Assembly: GCA_028685275.1 (NCBI GenBank)
Contig: JAQUEG010000005.1
Coordinates: forward strand, 434 to 13,731
DNA: 13,298 nucleotides
Source: Bacilli bacterium
Lineage (GTDB): Bacteria; Bacillota_I; Bacilli_A; RF39; UBA660
Direction of reading: 5' to 3'
The notes beneath the pieces were generated by a model. The model had not been told where the DNA came from. It did no database searches and saw only the letters and a list, made by a program, of their open reading frames with translations. Numbering within the stretch: position 1 is the first letter of the stretch; each line of letters opens with the position of its first letter. The position numbers were made by a program, and so were the translations under genes. Below are positions 7,457-13,298 of this stretch, piece after piece.

Positions 7457-8814
7457 TGAAAAGGAAGGTTAATGATTTTCAAAGCATAGTTTCCCGTTTT
7501 ATAAAATTTATTGATAAAAAAATTATTATTTCGATAACGCGTTATGCTGTTAGTATAAGAAAAAATTTTATGAGCGATAATAAATATTTTGAACGTATGA
7601 TTAGCAGAAAAAGCACTTTGCTTTTTATTTCATTAATAATGGCTTTAGGAGTGTTTTTTATTATTGATACTAAGTCTATTGTAATGTTAGAAACATCAGC
7701 AGAAGTGTTATATAATCAAAATGTTACTGTTCAATATAATGAAGAGGCATATGTTTTAGAAGGGGTGCCAGAAACGGTTGATATTACTTTAATTGGGCGT
7801 AAATCTGATTTATATTTAGCACGTCAAATCCCTAATCATGAAGTAACATTAGACTTATCTGGATTAAAACCAGGCGCTCATAAGGTTGATCTTAAATATA
7901 AAAGAGTATTAGAATCAATTAATTATAAATTAGATCCGTCAGTGGTAACAGTTACGATTCATTCTAAAGTATCGGAAGTGAAAACTATTAATATTGATGT
8001 ATTAAATATGGATAATTTAGATCCTAAATTAATTATTGATAATATTGAAATTGAACGCGATGATGTAATTGTAAAAGGCGCTGAAGATACCCTTGATAAA
8101 GTGGCAACAATTAAAGCTTTAATTGATGTTGATAATTTTGTTAATCCTGAAGTAGGTGATTTGGATTTTAAAGATATTCCTTTAGTTGCATATGATGAAT
8201 TAGGAAATATTGTTGATGTTGAAATTGTCCCTTCTAAAGTAAATGCTATTATTTCTATTGCGTCACCTAGTAAGGTCGTACCAATTCAGGTTATTCCTAC
8301 TGGTAATGTTACTTTTGGAAAAGCTATTAGTAATATTGATCTAGATATTAAGGATGTTACTATTTATGGTGAAGAAAGTATATTAACTAATATTAATAGT
8401 ATTCCTGTAGAAATTGATGTTGATGGTCTTAAAGGAAATAAAAAGTATAGTGTTTCTTTAGAAAAACCAGTTGGTGTTCGTTATATGAAAGGCGGCATTA
8501 TTAATATTAATGTTCAAATATCTGATGAAGTAGCAGTAGAATTTGAAAATATTGGAATTGAATATCAAAACTTAGGTAATAACTATACCGTTAATGCGAA
8601 AACAGAAAATGATCAACGTGTAACAGTAATTGTAAAAGGGGTACAATCGGTAATTGATGAAATTGATTCAAACGATATTCGTGCTTATGTTGATTTGAAA
8701 GGTTATGGTGTTGGTGAACATGAAGTTGATGTCTTAATTGAACGCAGTGATTTTAAAGTTACCTATCTACCAAAAATTAAAAAAGTAACATTAATAATAA
8801 AAGCTAATAAATAG
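7456..8814 (+). CDS. cdaR: CdaA regulatory protein, YbbR-domain membrane protein
   Basis: CdaR (YbbR) is the extracytoplasmic partner that binds and modulates CdaA. The 452-residue protein has a long basic cytosolic head of about 50 residues, one membrane helix near 54-70 (LLFISLIMALGVFFIID), and then about four tandem YbbR beta-domains to the C-terminus. Repeat units are marked by phrases such as PETVDITLIGRKSDL, RDDVIVKGAEDTLDKV, KDVTIYGEESIL and QRVTVIVKGVQSVID. Four copies is typical. A GCAGGAGG ribosome binding site lies inside the cdaA end, and the start codon overlaps the cdaA stop. The head is longer than I expect for the family; a later ATG at residue 39 would shorten it but lacks a clear ribosome binding site. 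glmM, normally next, is absent. Confidence 0.93.
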   Translation: MKRKVNDFQSIVSRFIKFIDKKIIISITRYAVSIRKNFMSDNKYFERMISRKSTLLFISLIMALGVFFIIDTKSIVMLETSAEVLYNQNVTVQYNEEAYVLEGVPETVDITLIGRKSDLYLARQIPNHEVTLDLSGLKPGAHKVDLKYKRVLESINYKLDPSVVTVTIHSKVSEVKTINIDVLNMDNLDPKLIIDNIEIERDDVIVKGAEDTLDKVATIKALIDVDNFVNPEVGDLDFKDIPLVAYDELGNIVDVEIVPSKVNAIISIASPSKVVPIQVIPTGNVTFGKAISNIDLDIKDVTIYGEESILTNINSIPVEIDVDGLKGNKKYSVSLEKPVGVRYMKGGIININVQISDEVAVEFENIGIEYQNLGNNYTVNAKTENDQRVTVIVKGVQSVIDEIDSNDIRAYVDLKGYGVGEHEVDVLIERSDFKVTYLPKIKKVTLIIKANK

Positions 8815-8817
8815 TAA

Positions 8818-8855
8818 AAAAATCTTAATTTGCTTTTATACAAATTAAGATTTTT
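8818..8855. terminator. Bidirectional terminator between convergent genes
   Basis: A perfect 15-bp stem (8818-8832 with 8841-8855) around an 8-base loop, with T-rich sequence after it on the plus strand and the A run at 8815-8822 giving a T tail on the minus strand. It can serve both cdaR (+) and the convergent gene that ends at 8858 (-). Confidence 0.88.
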
Positions 8856-8857
8856 AT

Positions 8858-9436
8858 TTATATATTTTTTTGTAAGGAATTATTATCAATTAAATTATTA
8901 ATATGTATAAATATATTATTAGTATTATTAAGACAAATTTGTTGATTAAGATAATCAAATATTATATGTTCACTTTTTTGAGTAGGTAATATATGAATTT
9001 TAATTTTTTGTTTAATTGCATAGTTATTAATTATTTTTAACTGTTCATATAAATATCTTAAATTATGAAATTTCCGTTTCTGTTTTTTATCAGATGATAT
9101 CCCTAAAACAATTAAAATGTTAAGATTCGATATTTGCGGATAATTTTTTAAATAGTTGATAAATTCAGTTATTTCATTAGGTAATGTTTTTTTTATTCCT
9201 GTTGTAACAGCAGGGTCTATGTGATATAAATATGCAAATTGATCACAATATATTAATAAGTTAGTACAACTAAATGTGAAGGTAGTAGCTAAAATTGGTT
9301 TTTCTTTAGTTGAATATATGCTTTCGCCTGTTGAAGCAATTTGTATTTTATTTAATAAATTGTTAACATCGATTTTTTCATATTTACAATAATTAATAAA
9401 ATCTTTTAATGTTATTTTTTTTGATAAGTTTTCCAT
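8858..9436 (-). CDS. Uncharacterised protein, possibly CheD-like deamidase fold
   Basis: The 192-residue protein has no signal peptide or membrane segment. Residues 1-46 are polar and helical. The core begins with PILATTFTFSCTNLLIYC (47-64), then YLYHIDPAVTTG, then an alternating strand/helix region (NILIVLGISS, YLYEQLKIINNYA, IKIHILPTQ). CheD receptor glutamine deamidases have the same opening: LAT-x5-C followed by a histidine ~17 residues later in a strand. Here Thr51, Cys57 and His72 match the Thr-to-Cys spacing of six, and the His is 15 away. This is pattern matching by eye, not a proven homology. No chemotaxis gene is nearby, so a CheD role in taxis is unlikely. An AAGGAG ribosome binding site (minus strand, 9444-9449) supports the ATG. 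It is a single-gene unit, convergent with cdaR and divergent from rplM. Confidence 0.8.
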   Translation of the reverse strand: MENLSKKITLKDFINYCKYEKIDVNNLLNKIQIASTGESIYSTKEKPILATTFTFSCTNLLIYCDQFAYLYHIDPAVTTGIKKTLPNEITEFINYLKNYPQISNLNILIVLGISSDKKQKRKFHNLRYLYEQLKIINNYAIKQKIKIHILPTQKSEHIIFDYLNQQICLNNTNNIFIHINNLIDNNSLQKNI

Positions 9437-9458
9437 TTGATAACTCCTTACTATCTTT

Positions 9459-9467
9459 ATTTTAACA
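9459..9467 (-). promoter_or_regulatory. Extended -10 promoter for the minus-strand CheD-like gene
   Basis: On the minus strand TGTTAAAAT (9467 down to 9459) is an extended -10 element 22 bases before the start codon. No good -35 is visible, and the surroundings are so AT-rich that chance matches are likely. Confidence 0.4.
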
Positions 9468-9491
9468 TAATTTATTAATTTATATCATAAA

Positions 9492-9509
9492 TTAATCATT
9501 ATTGATTAA
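9492..9509. repeat. Inverted repeat between divergent promoters
   Basis: TTAATCA (9492-9498) and TGATTAA (9503-9509) form a perfect 7-bp inverted repeat with a TTAT spacer. It lies just upstream of the expected -35 of the minus-strand gene and 37 bases before the rplM -35. It could be an operator, but A/T-only-rich palindromes are common here. Confidence 0.3.
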
Positions 9510-9545
9510 AATTTGCAGTATTCTATTAAATAAACCTTATTTTCA

Positions 9546-9574
9546 TTGACAATAAACAGGATTTTTAGTAAAAT
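9546..9574 (+). promoter_or_regulatory. Strong sigma-A promoter for rplM-rpsI
   Basis: A perfect TTGACA (9546-9551), a 17-base spacer and TAAAAT (9569-9574). The predicted start near 9581 gives a leader of about 74 bases containing the hairpin at 9605-9631. Confidence 0.8.
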
Positions 9575-9604
9575 TTTAATTGGTACATTTTATTACATCC
9601 CACA

Positions 9605-9631
9605 TAAATAGATATTGGGAATATCTATTTA
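9605..9631 (+). promoter_or_regulatory. Leader hairpin of rplM, candidate L13-binding site
   Basis: A perfect 12-bp stem (9605-9616 with 9620-9631) closed by GGG, in the rplM leader. No T tail follows, so it is not a terminator. It ends about 10 bases before the AGGGAG ribosome binding site. L13 leaders are known in Firmicutes, and this position fits autoregulation by L13, but I cannot match the known consensus by eye. Confidence 0.4.
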
Positions 9632-9654
9632 TATATTAGAAGGGAGCATGAATT

Positions 9655-10086
9655 ATGACAACATATATGCAAAAAAAAGAAGAAGTAACTCGTAAGTGGT
9701 ATATTATCGATGCCAAAGATAATAATTTAGGGCGTTTAGCTTCTAAGGCTGCCACTGTTCTTCGGGGCAAACATAAGGTAACATATACACCACATATTGA
9801 TGGTGGTGACAATGTGATTATTATTAATGCATCAAAAGTAAATTTAACTGGTGATAAGTTAGAAAAAAAGATGTATTATAATCATAGTGGTTATCCAGGT
9901 GGATTAAGAAAAAGAAGTGCTAAAGTAATGCGTGAAAAGTATCCGATTGAAATGCTTGAAAGAGCAATAAAAGGGATGTTACCAAAAGGACGTTTAGGAC
10001 GTCAAATGTATAAAAAATTATTTGTTTATGCAAATGAAGAACATCCACATATGGCACAAAAACCGGAGACTTTAAATATTGATTAA
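9655..10086 (+). CDS. rplM: 50S ribosomal protein L13
   Basis: L13 is an early-assembling 50S protein that binds 23S rRNA. The 143-residue length is normal. It starts [20 protein letters not shown] and carries [18 protein letters not shown], a [11 protein letters not shown] block and the C-terminal signature [18 protein letters not shown] with AQKPE near the end. The ATG at 9655 is 8 bases after AGGGAG (9641-9646); the Met at residue 5 is less well placed. It is the first gene of the two-gene rplM-rpsI operon. Confidence 0.97.
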   Translation: MTTYMQKKEEVTRKWYIIDAKDNNLGRLASKAATVLRGKHKVTYTPHIDGGDNVIIINASKVNLTGDKLEKKMYYNHSGYPGGLRKRSAKVMREKYPIEMLERAIKGMLPKGRLGRQMYKKLFVYANEEHPHMAQKPETLNID

Positions 10087-10097
10087 GGAGAGATATG

Positions 10098-10517
10098 ATG
10101 GCTAATAAAAAAGTATATATTGGAACTGGACGTCGTAAACGTTCAATTGCTCAAGTAAGAATGACTGTTGGTAGTGGGAAAATTACTATTAATGGAAAAG
10201 ATATTAATGAGTATTTACCATTTCCAACTTTAGTTATGGATTTAATGCAACCATTAGAAGTTACAAAAACTAAAGATAAATTTGATATCGAAATAACTGC
10301 TAAAGGTGGTGGCTTTTCAGGTCAAACTGGTGCAGCCCGTTTAGGGATTACAAGAGCACTTTTGCAATATGATGAAGACGGTAAAGTTAGTAATGATGAA
10401 TCATTTCGTAAAATATTAAAACAAGAAGGCTTTATTACTAGGGATGCCAGAATTAAAGAGCGTAAAAAATACGGTTTAAAAAAAGCACGTCGAGCACCAC
10501 AATTTTCAAAACGTTAA
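10098..10517 (+). CDS. rpsI: 30S ribosomal protein S9
   Basis: S9 sits in the 30S head, with its C-terminal tail reaching the P-site tRNA. The start at 10098 gives 139 residues and 7 bases from the AAGGAG site (10085-10090), which overlaps the rplM stop. The ATG directly before it (10095) is only 4 bases from that site and is less likely. Visible blocks are [35 protein letters not shown] and [20 protein letters not shown], the last being the SKR-ending tail that contacts tRNA. It is separated from rplM by about 11 bases. Confidence 0.97.
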   Translation: MANKKVYIGTGRRKRSIAQVRMTVGSGKITINGKDINEYLPFPTLVMDLMQPLEVTKTKDKFDIEITAKGGGFSGQTGAARLGITRALLQYDEDGKVSNDESFRKILKQEGFITRDARIKERKKYGLKKARRAPQFSKR

Positions 10518-10537
10518 AAACCCAAATGGGTTTTTTT
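10516..10537 (+). terminator. Intrinsic terminator after rpsI
   Basis: AAAAACCC pairs with GGGTTTTT around an AAAT loop (CCC at 10521-10523, GGG at 10528-10530), followed by seven T. The A arm starts in the rpsI stop codon. Confidence 0.85.
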
Positions 10538-10542
10538 CATTT

Positions 10543-10571
10543 GCCATAAAATTGTTTTTATTTCATATAAT
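10543..10571 (+). promoter_or_regulatory. Candidate sporulation-sigma promoter for cwlD
   Basis: GCCATAAA (10543-10550) and CATATAAT (10564-10571), 13 bases apart, resemble the mother-cell sigma-E pattern (about GTCATATT and CATACAAT). cwlD is a sporulation gene under sigma-E/sigma-G in Bacillus. The predicted start would be very close to the AGGTGA ribosome binding site, which weakens the call. A sigma-A reading (TTGCCA, 19 bases, TATAAT) is the alternative. Confidence 0.3.
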
Positions 10572-10586
10572 TAAGCAGGTGATGCT

Positions 10587-11252
10587 ATGAGAAGATACAA
10601 ATGGAAAATATTATTTATATATATTTTGTTTTTATTATTAATGGCAAATGTAAATGGTTTTATAAATGAAGCACCATTATTTAATAAATTAATTTATATT
10701 GATCCTGGTCATGGTGGTGTTGATCCAGGTGCACAATATAAAGATATTTATGAAAAAACGATTAATTTAGAAATTTCAAAATTATTAGTTGAAAGTTTAG
10801 TTGAAAAAGGAGCAATTGTATATTTAACAAGAAATGATGATTATGATTTATCAGTTCCTAATGCCTATTTACGTAAACGAAGTGATCTCTATCAACGTGT
10901 TTTAATGATTAATAAATCAAATTGTGATTTATATTTATCCATCCATCTTAATGCATCACAATTTACTAGCTGGCGTGGGGCACAGGTTTTTTATAGTGAT
11001 GTTATTGAAGAAAATAAAATTGTTGCGGCTGTTATTCAGGAATATTTTAAAAAATATTTAGGTTCTAAACGAAAAATTAAACCAATAGAAGAATTATATA
11101 TGTATAAACGCGTTACTCGTCCGGGTGTATTATTAGAATTAGGATTTATTTCCAATCCTAATGATCGTTATATTTTAAGACAAACATATTATCAAAAAAA
11201 GATAGCACGTATTATTACTGATGCAGTAATTGAATATTTTAAAAGAAACTAG
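10587..11252 (+). CDS. cwlD: Spore-cortex N-acetylmuramoyl-L-alanine amidase CwlD
   Basis: CwlD removes the peptide from muramic acid in spore cortex peptidoglycan, the first step to muramic-delta-lactam, which germination enzymes need. The 221-residue protein begins with a basic patch and a signal/anchor helix (about residues 7-25), so it acts outside the mother-cell membrane around the forespore. The Amidase_3 zinc fold follows: IYIDPGHGGVDPGA (His42), Glu56 in YEKTINLEIS, the second histidine in LYLSIHLNAS, and the catalytic glutamate in RPGVLLELGFISNPND. Closeness to rplM-rpsI is also seen in Bacillus. It is convergent with the cotJ spore-coat genes, 27 bases away. The assignment to CwlD rather than another Amidase_3 protein rests on size, single-domain layout and context. 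Confidence 0.9.
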   Translation: MRRYKWKILFIYILFLLLMANVNGFINEAPLFNKLIYIDPGHGGVDPGAQYKDIYEKTINLEISKLLVESLVEKGAIVYLTRNDDYDLSVPNAYLRKRSDLYQRVLMINKSNCDLYLSIHLNASQFTSWRGAQVFYSDVIEENKIVAAVIQEYFKKYLGSKRKIKPIEELYMYKRVTRPGVLLELGFISNPNDRYILRQTYYQKKIARIITDAVIEYFKRN

Positions 11253-11267
11253 AGTTAGTTTCTTTTT
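11241..11267 (+). terminator. Intrinsic terminator at the cwlD end
   Basis: AAAAGAAACT (11241-11250) pairs perfectly with AGTTTCTTTT (11257-11266), 6-base loop, T run following. The left arm is made of the last cwlD codons and the stop codon. Confidence 0.75.
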
Positions 11268-11279
11268 CTAAAGGGGTTT

Positions 11280-11840
11280 TTATTTATATCCTTTGGCTTT
11301 ATAATATTCAAATAGTTCTTTAAAACGTTGGAAATGAATTATTTCTCTTTGCCTTAAAAATGAAAGGGGTGCAATAACATCGGGATCATTAGTTAAATTA
11401 ATTAAATTTTCATATACAGCGCGGGCTTTTTGTTCAGCTGCCATATCTTCTTGTAAATCAGCTAAGGGGTCGCCGGTAGTAGCAAAATAAGTAACTGTAA
11501 AAGGGAAACCATTCGCATCAGTTGGATATAGTGCTTTAGCATGTTCAGCATAATGTCCACCTAAGCCAACTGCTCTTAGTTCTTGTGGGGTTGCATCTTT
11601 CATTAATTGATATACCATAGCGGCAATAATTTCTAAATGTGCTAATTCCTCGGTACCGATATCTGTTAAAAGAGCTTTACCTTTTTCATCAGGCATAGTA
11701 TATCTTTGATTTAAATATCTTAAGGCAGCTGCTAGTTCACCATTTGAGCCGCCATATTGGGTGACCAAATATTTTGCCATTTGTAGATCTTTATTTTTAA
11801 TATTAACAGGATATTGCAGCATTTTTACATATTTCCACAT
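11280..11840 (-). CDS. cotJC: Spore coat protein CotJC, manganese-catalase family
   Basis: CotJC is an inner spore-coat protein of the ferritin-like manganese catalase family and may detoxify peroxide. The 186-residue protein opens MWKYVKMLQYPVNIK, as in CotJC proteins. The dimanganese ligands all appear present by position: Glu35 (in NGELAAALRYL), Glu65 and His68 (in TEELAHLE), Glu136 (in AAEQKARAVYENL) and His169 (in REIIHFQRF). This suggests a working metal site. An excellent ribosome binding site (GGGAGGTGA on the minus strand) lies in the end of the upstream cotJAB gene. The ATG directly follows that gene's TAA with no spacer, so the two are translationally coupled. It ends 27 bases from the convergent cwlD. 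Confidence 0.95.
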   Translation of the reverse strand: MWKYVKMLQYPVNIKNKDLQMAKYLVTQYGGSNGELAAALRYLNQRYTMPDEKGKALLTDIGTEELAHLEIIAAMVYQLMKDATPQELRAVGLGGHYAEHAKALYPTDANGFPFTVTYFATTGDPLADLQEDMAAEQKARAVYENLINLTNDPDVIAPLSFLRQREIIHFQRFKELFEYYKAKGYK

Positions 11841-12254
11841 TTAACTCACCTCCCAAGGCCACGGTGGTGTTAGCCATCCCCATGGATAAGTATTTAACCA
11901 ATCGCTATTTAAACTTAAAGGTCCATATCTTTGTTCATATTCTTGCCTTGCTTGTTTGCTTTGTTTTAAGTATTGATTGTATAATTGAATTTTTTCCTGA
12001 TCATTGGGATGATTATCTAAAAAAAGATCAAGTTCAACTAATGCGAAGTCATACTCGCGTACTTTATTTAATAATGATTCTCTTTGATTAATAGGTTTTA
12101 ATGGAAAAGGTTCGCTACGGAGATATGGCTCATATAAATTGGCAAATAAATTCCCGCGAATAAATCCCGTTTGGCTGTCAATAGGCATTTGTTTTTGATT
12201 GCTTATAGGTATATTAGTTAGTGACGATTGCAATGGATTGTAATATAAATTCAT
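11841..12254 (-). CDS. Fused CotJA-CotJB spore coat protein
   Basis: In Bacillus CotJA and CotJB are separate small coat proteins encoded before CotJC. Here one 137-residue frame carries both. Residues 1-23 are a Gln/Asn/Ser-rich lead. Residues about 26-50 match CotJA (GFIRGNLFANLYEPYL, compare the GTLxxxLYDPY core of CotJA). Residues about 58-137 match full-length CotJB: REYDFALVELDLFLDNHPND, a helical QYLKQSKQARQEYEQRYGPL, and the aromatic tail WLNTYPWGWLTPPWPWE. The linker (about 45-57) is short and there is no internal ribosome binding site with a start codon, so it looks like a true fusion. The start has AAGGAGG (minus strand, 12264-12270) at 9 bases. The fusion reading is mine from remembered family features. 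Confidence 0.85.
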   Translation of the reverse strand: MNLYYNPLQSSLTNIPISNQKQMPIDSQTGFIRGNLFANLYEPYLRSEPFPLKPINQRESLLNKVREYDFALVELDLFLDNHPNDQEKIQLYNQYLKQSKQARQEYEQRYGPLSLNSDWLNTYPWGWLTPPWPWEVS

Positions 12255-12275
12255 GATAAAAATCCTCCTTTATCC

Positions 12276-12284
12276 TATCTTATG
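12276..12284 (-). promoter_or_regulatory. Possible sporulation-sigma -10 element for the cotJ operon
   Basis: CATAAGATA on the minus strand fits the CATAnnnTA type -10 of mother-cell sigma factors. I found no well-spaced -35, and the predicted start would fall on the ribosome binding site, so this is weak. Confidence 0.22.
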
Positions 12285-12344
12285 AATAATAGATATTTGT
12301 AACTAATTAAAAAGACCTATAAATTAGCTTTTTATAAAAAAAAA

Positions 12345-12372
12345 TTGAAGTTAATTAATTTTATGTTATAAT
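12345..12372 (+). promoter_or_regulatory. Strong sigma-A-type promoter for the Abi gene
   Basis: TTGAAG (12345-12350), a 16-base spacer and TATAAT (12367-12372) preceded by TGT, giving an extended -10. The predicted start near 12379 leaves almost no leader before the AGGTGG ribosome binding site (12380-12385). Confidence 0.7.
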
Positions 12373-12389
12373 TTTTATTAGGTGGTAAA

Positions 12390-13298
12390 ATGCGACGGAA
12401 AATATTTAAAAACTTAGAAGAGCAAATAGCAATTTTAAAAGAAAAAGGATTAACTGTTACTGACATTGATAAAACTAAAGAAATTCTCTTGCGAGAAAAT
12501 TATTTCTTTATCAGTGGTTATCGTCATATTTTTATGAGATCAGCAAAAGAAAAAGTATTTATCCCAGGAACTACTTTTGATGAATTATATGGTTTTTTTG
12601 TTTTTGATCGTGTCCTTCGCAATATTATTTTTAAAAATGTTTTAATTATCGAAAATAACTTCAAATCAATTATTAGTTATCAGTTATCTAAACAATACGG
12701 GGTAAAGGAAAGAGATTATTTAAAACCGACTAATTTTACTCTTGATATTAAAAAGGGCCGTCAAGTTAATGATGTTATCAATAAAATGAAAAGACAAATT
12801 CGTGCGAACGGTAAGCAACATCGTGCAACGATGCATTATTTAAGTAATTATGGTTATATTCCTCTTTGGATTTTAGTTAAAGTATTATCGTTTGGAATAG
12901 TTAGTGATTTATATTCTATTTTAAAAACGGAGGACCAATTAGAAATTGCTAATTTATATAATCTTGATGTAGAAAATCTATGCATTTATTTAGATATTTT
13001 GGCTAATTATCGTAATTTATGTGCTCATGAAGATATATTATTTGATCATCGTACCCAAAGAACAATTATTGATAATAAATATCATTTAGGTTTAAATATC
13101 CCTTTAATGAATGATGAATATATATATGGAAAAAATGATTTGTTTGCTGTTGTTATTATTTTAAAATATATGTTACGTGATGAAGAATTTCGTCAATTTG
13201 TTTACGAAATTGACTATGAAATTTCTGTATTAGATGGTAAAATAAAATCAATTCCAGTTAGTAAAATTTTAGATCGAATCGGATTTCCAACTAACTGG
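12390..13298 (+). CDS. Abi-family (AbiD/AbiF-like) HEPN protein, 3' end cut by window
   Basis: The frame starts ATG CGA CGG at 12390 after AGGTGG and stays open for 303 codons to the last base, so only the C-terminal end is missing. I read it as an Abi_2 family protein (abortive infection, AbiD/AbiF group). The N-terminus has MRRKIFKNLEEQIAILKEKG and ENYFFISGYRHIF. Next come FDELYGFFVFDRVLRNII and ENNFKSIISYQLSKQYG, the family's central helices. Residues ~205-218 contain YRNLCAHEDILFDHR, whose Arg208-x4-His213 is the RxxxxH motif of HEPN ribonucleases. Such proteins are thought to cut RNA and stop growth upon phage infection. Family members usually run just over 300 residues, so little is lost. 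No antitoxin gene is seen upstream. It lies divergent from the cotJ operon with its own promoter. Confidence 0.85.
   Translation, partial: MRRKIFKNLEEQIAILKEKGLTVTDIDKTKEILLRENYFFISGYRHIFMRSAKEKVFIPGTTFDELYGFFVFDRVLRNIIFKNVLIIENNFKSIISYQLSKQYGVKERDYLKPTNFTLDIKKGRQVNDVINKMKRQIRANGKQHRATMHYLSNYGYIPLWILVKVLSFGIVSDLYSILKTEDQLEIANLYNLDVENLCIYLDILANYRNLCAHEDILFDHRTQRTIIDNKYHLGLNIPLMNDEYIYGKNDLFAVVIILKYMLRDEEFRQFVYEIDYEISVLDGKIKSIPVSKILDRIGFPTNW

Noticed and set aside
11864..12091. Plus-strand open frame of 75 codons opposite the CotJ gene
   Set aside because: Antisense to the conserved CotJAB frame, and no ribosome binding site or promoter supports it.
1..13298. CRISPR array, tRNA, rRNA or insertion sequence
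   Set aside because: I looked for regularly spaced repeats, cloverleaf-like stretches, transposase frames and paired terminal repeats and saw none.

Overview
The window is a 13.3 kb piece of a very AT-rich bacterial chromosome from a spore-forming relative of the Firmicutes, most likely an uncultured member of the class Bacilli. The evidence is the low GC content, strong AGGAGG-type ribosome binding sites, Bacillus-like gene clusters, and sporulation genes (cwlD, cotJ). The genetic code is standard: truB ends in TGA and tryptophans are TGG. The first ~140 bases do not belong to this genome. They are GC-richer and encode, on the minus strand, the N-terminus of an HNH endonuclease joined to the middle of infB, most simply a chimeric assembly end.

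Layout. Bases ~143-4526 (+) are the translation and RNA-decay cluster: 3' end of infB, rbfA, truB, rpsO, pnp. It matches the Bacillus order except that ribF, normally between truB and rpsO, is absent. rpsO has its own promoter and a long leader hairpin that looks like an S15 autoregulatory site, then a terminator before pnp. Bases 4527-4816 hold a promoter plus large hairpin terminator unit (a possible ~105-nt RNA), then the gpsA promoter and gpsA (+). Bases 5861-8814 (+) are a membrane lipoprotein gene, cdaA (c-di-AMP synthase) and its regulator cdaR/ybbR; glmM, their usual third partner, is missing. A strong bidirectional hairpin separates these from a convergent minus-strand gene (8858-9436) with a possible CheD-like deamidase active site.

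Bases 9546-10517 (+) are rplM-rpsI with a textbook promoter and a perfect leader hairpin. Bases 10587-11252 (+) are cwlD, a spore-cortex amidase. Convergent to it (11280-12254, -) is a cotJ spore-coat operon in which CotJA and CotJB are fused into one protein, followed by CotJC. The window ends in an Abi-family HEPN gene (12390 to the edge, +) that is nearly complete and has its own strong promoter.

Most of the region is conserved housekeeping. The parts that deserve attention are the chimeric start, the promoter-hairpin unit before gpsA, the CheD-like orphan, the CotJA-CotJB fusion, and the Abi/HEPN gene with its AT-rich upstream region.
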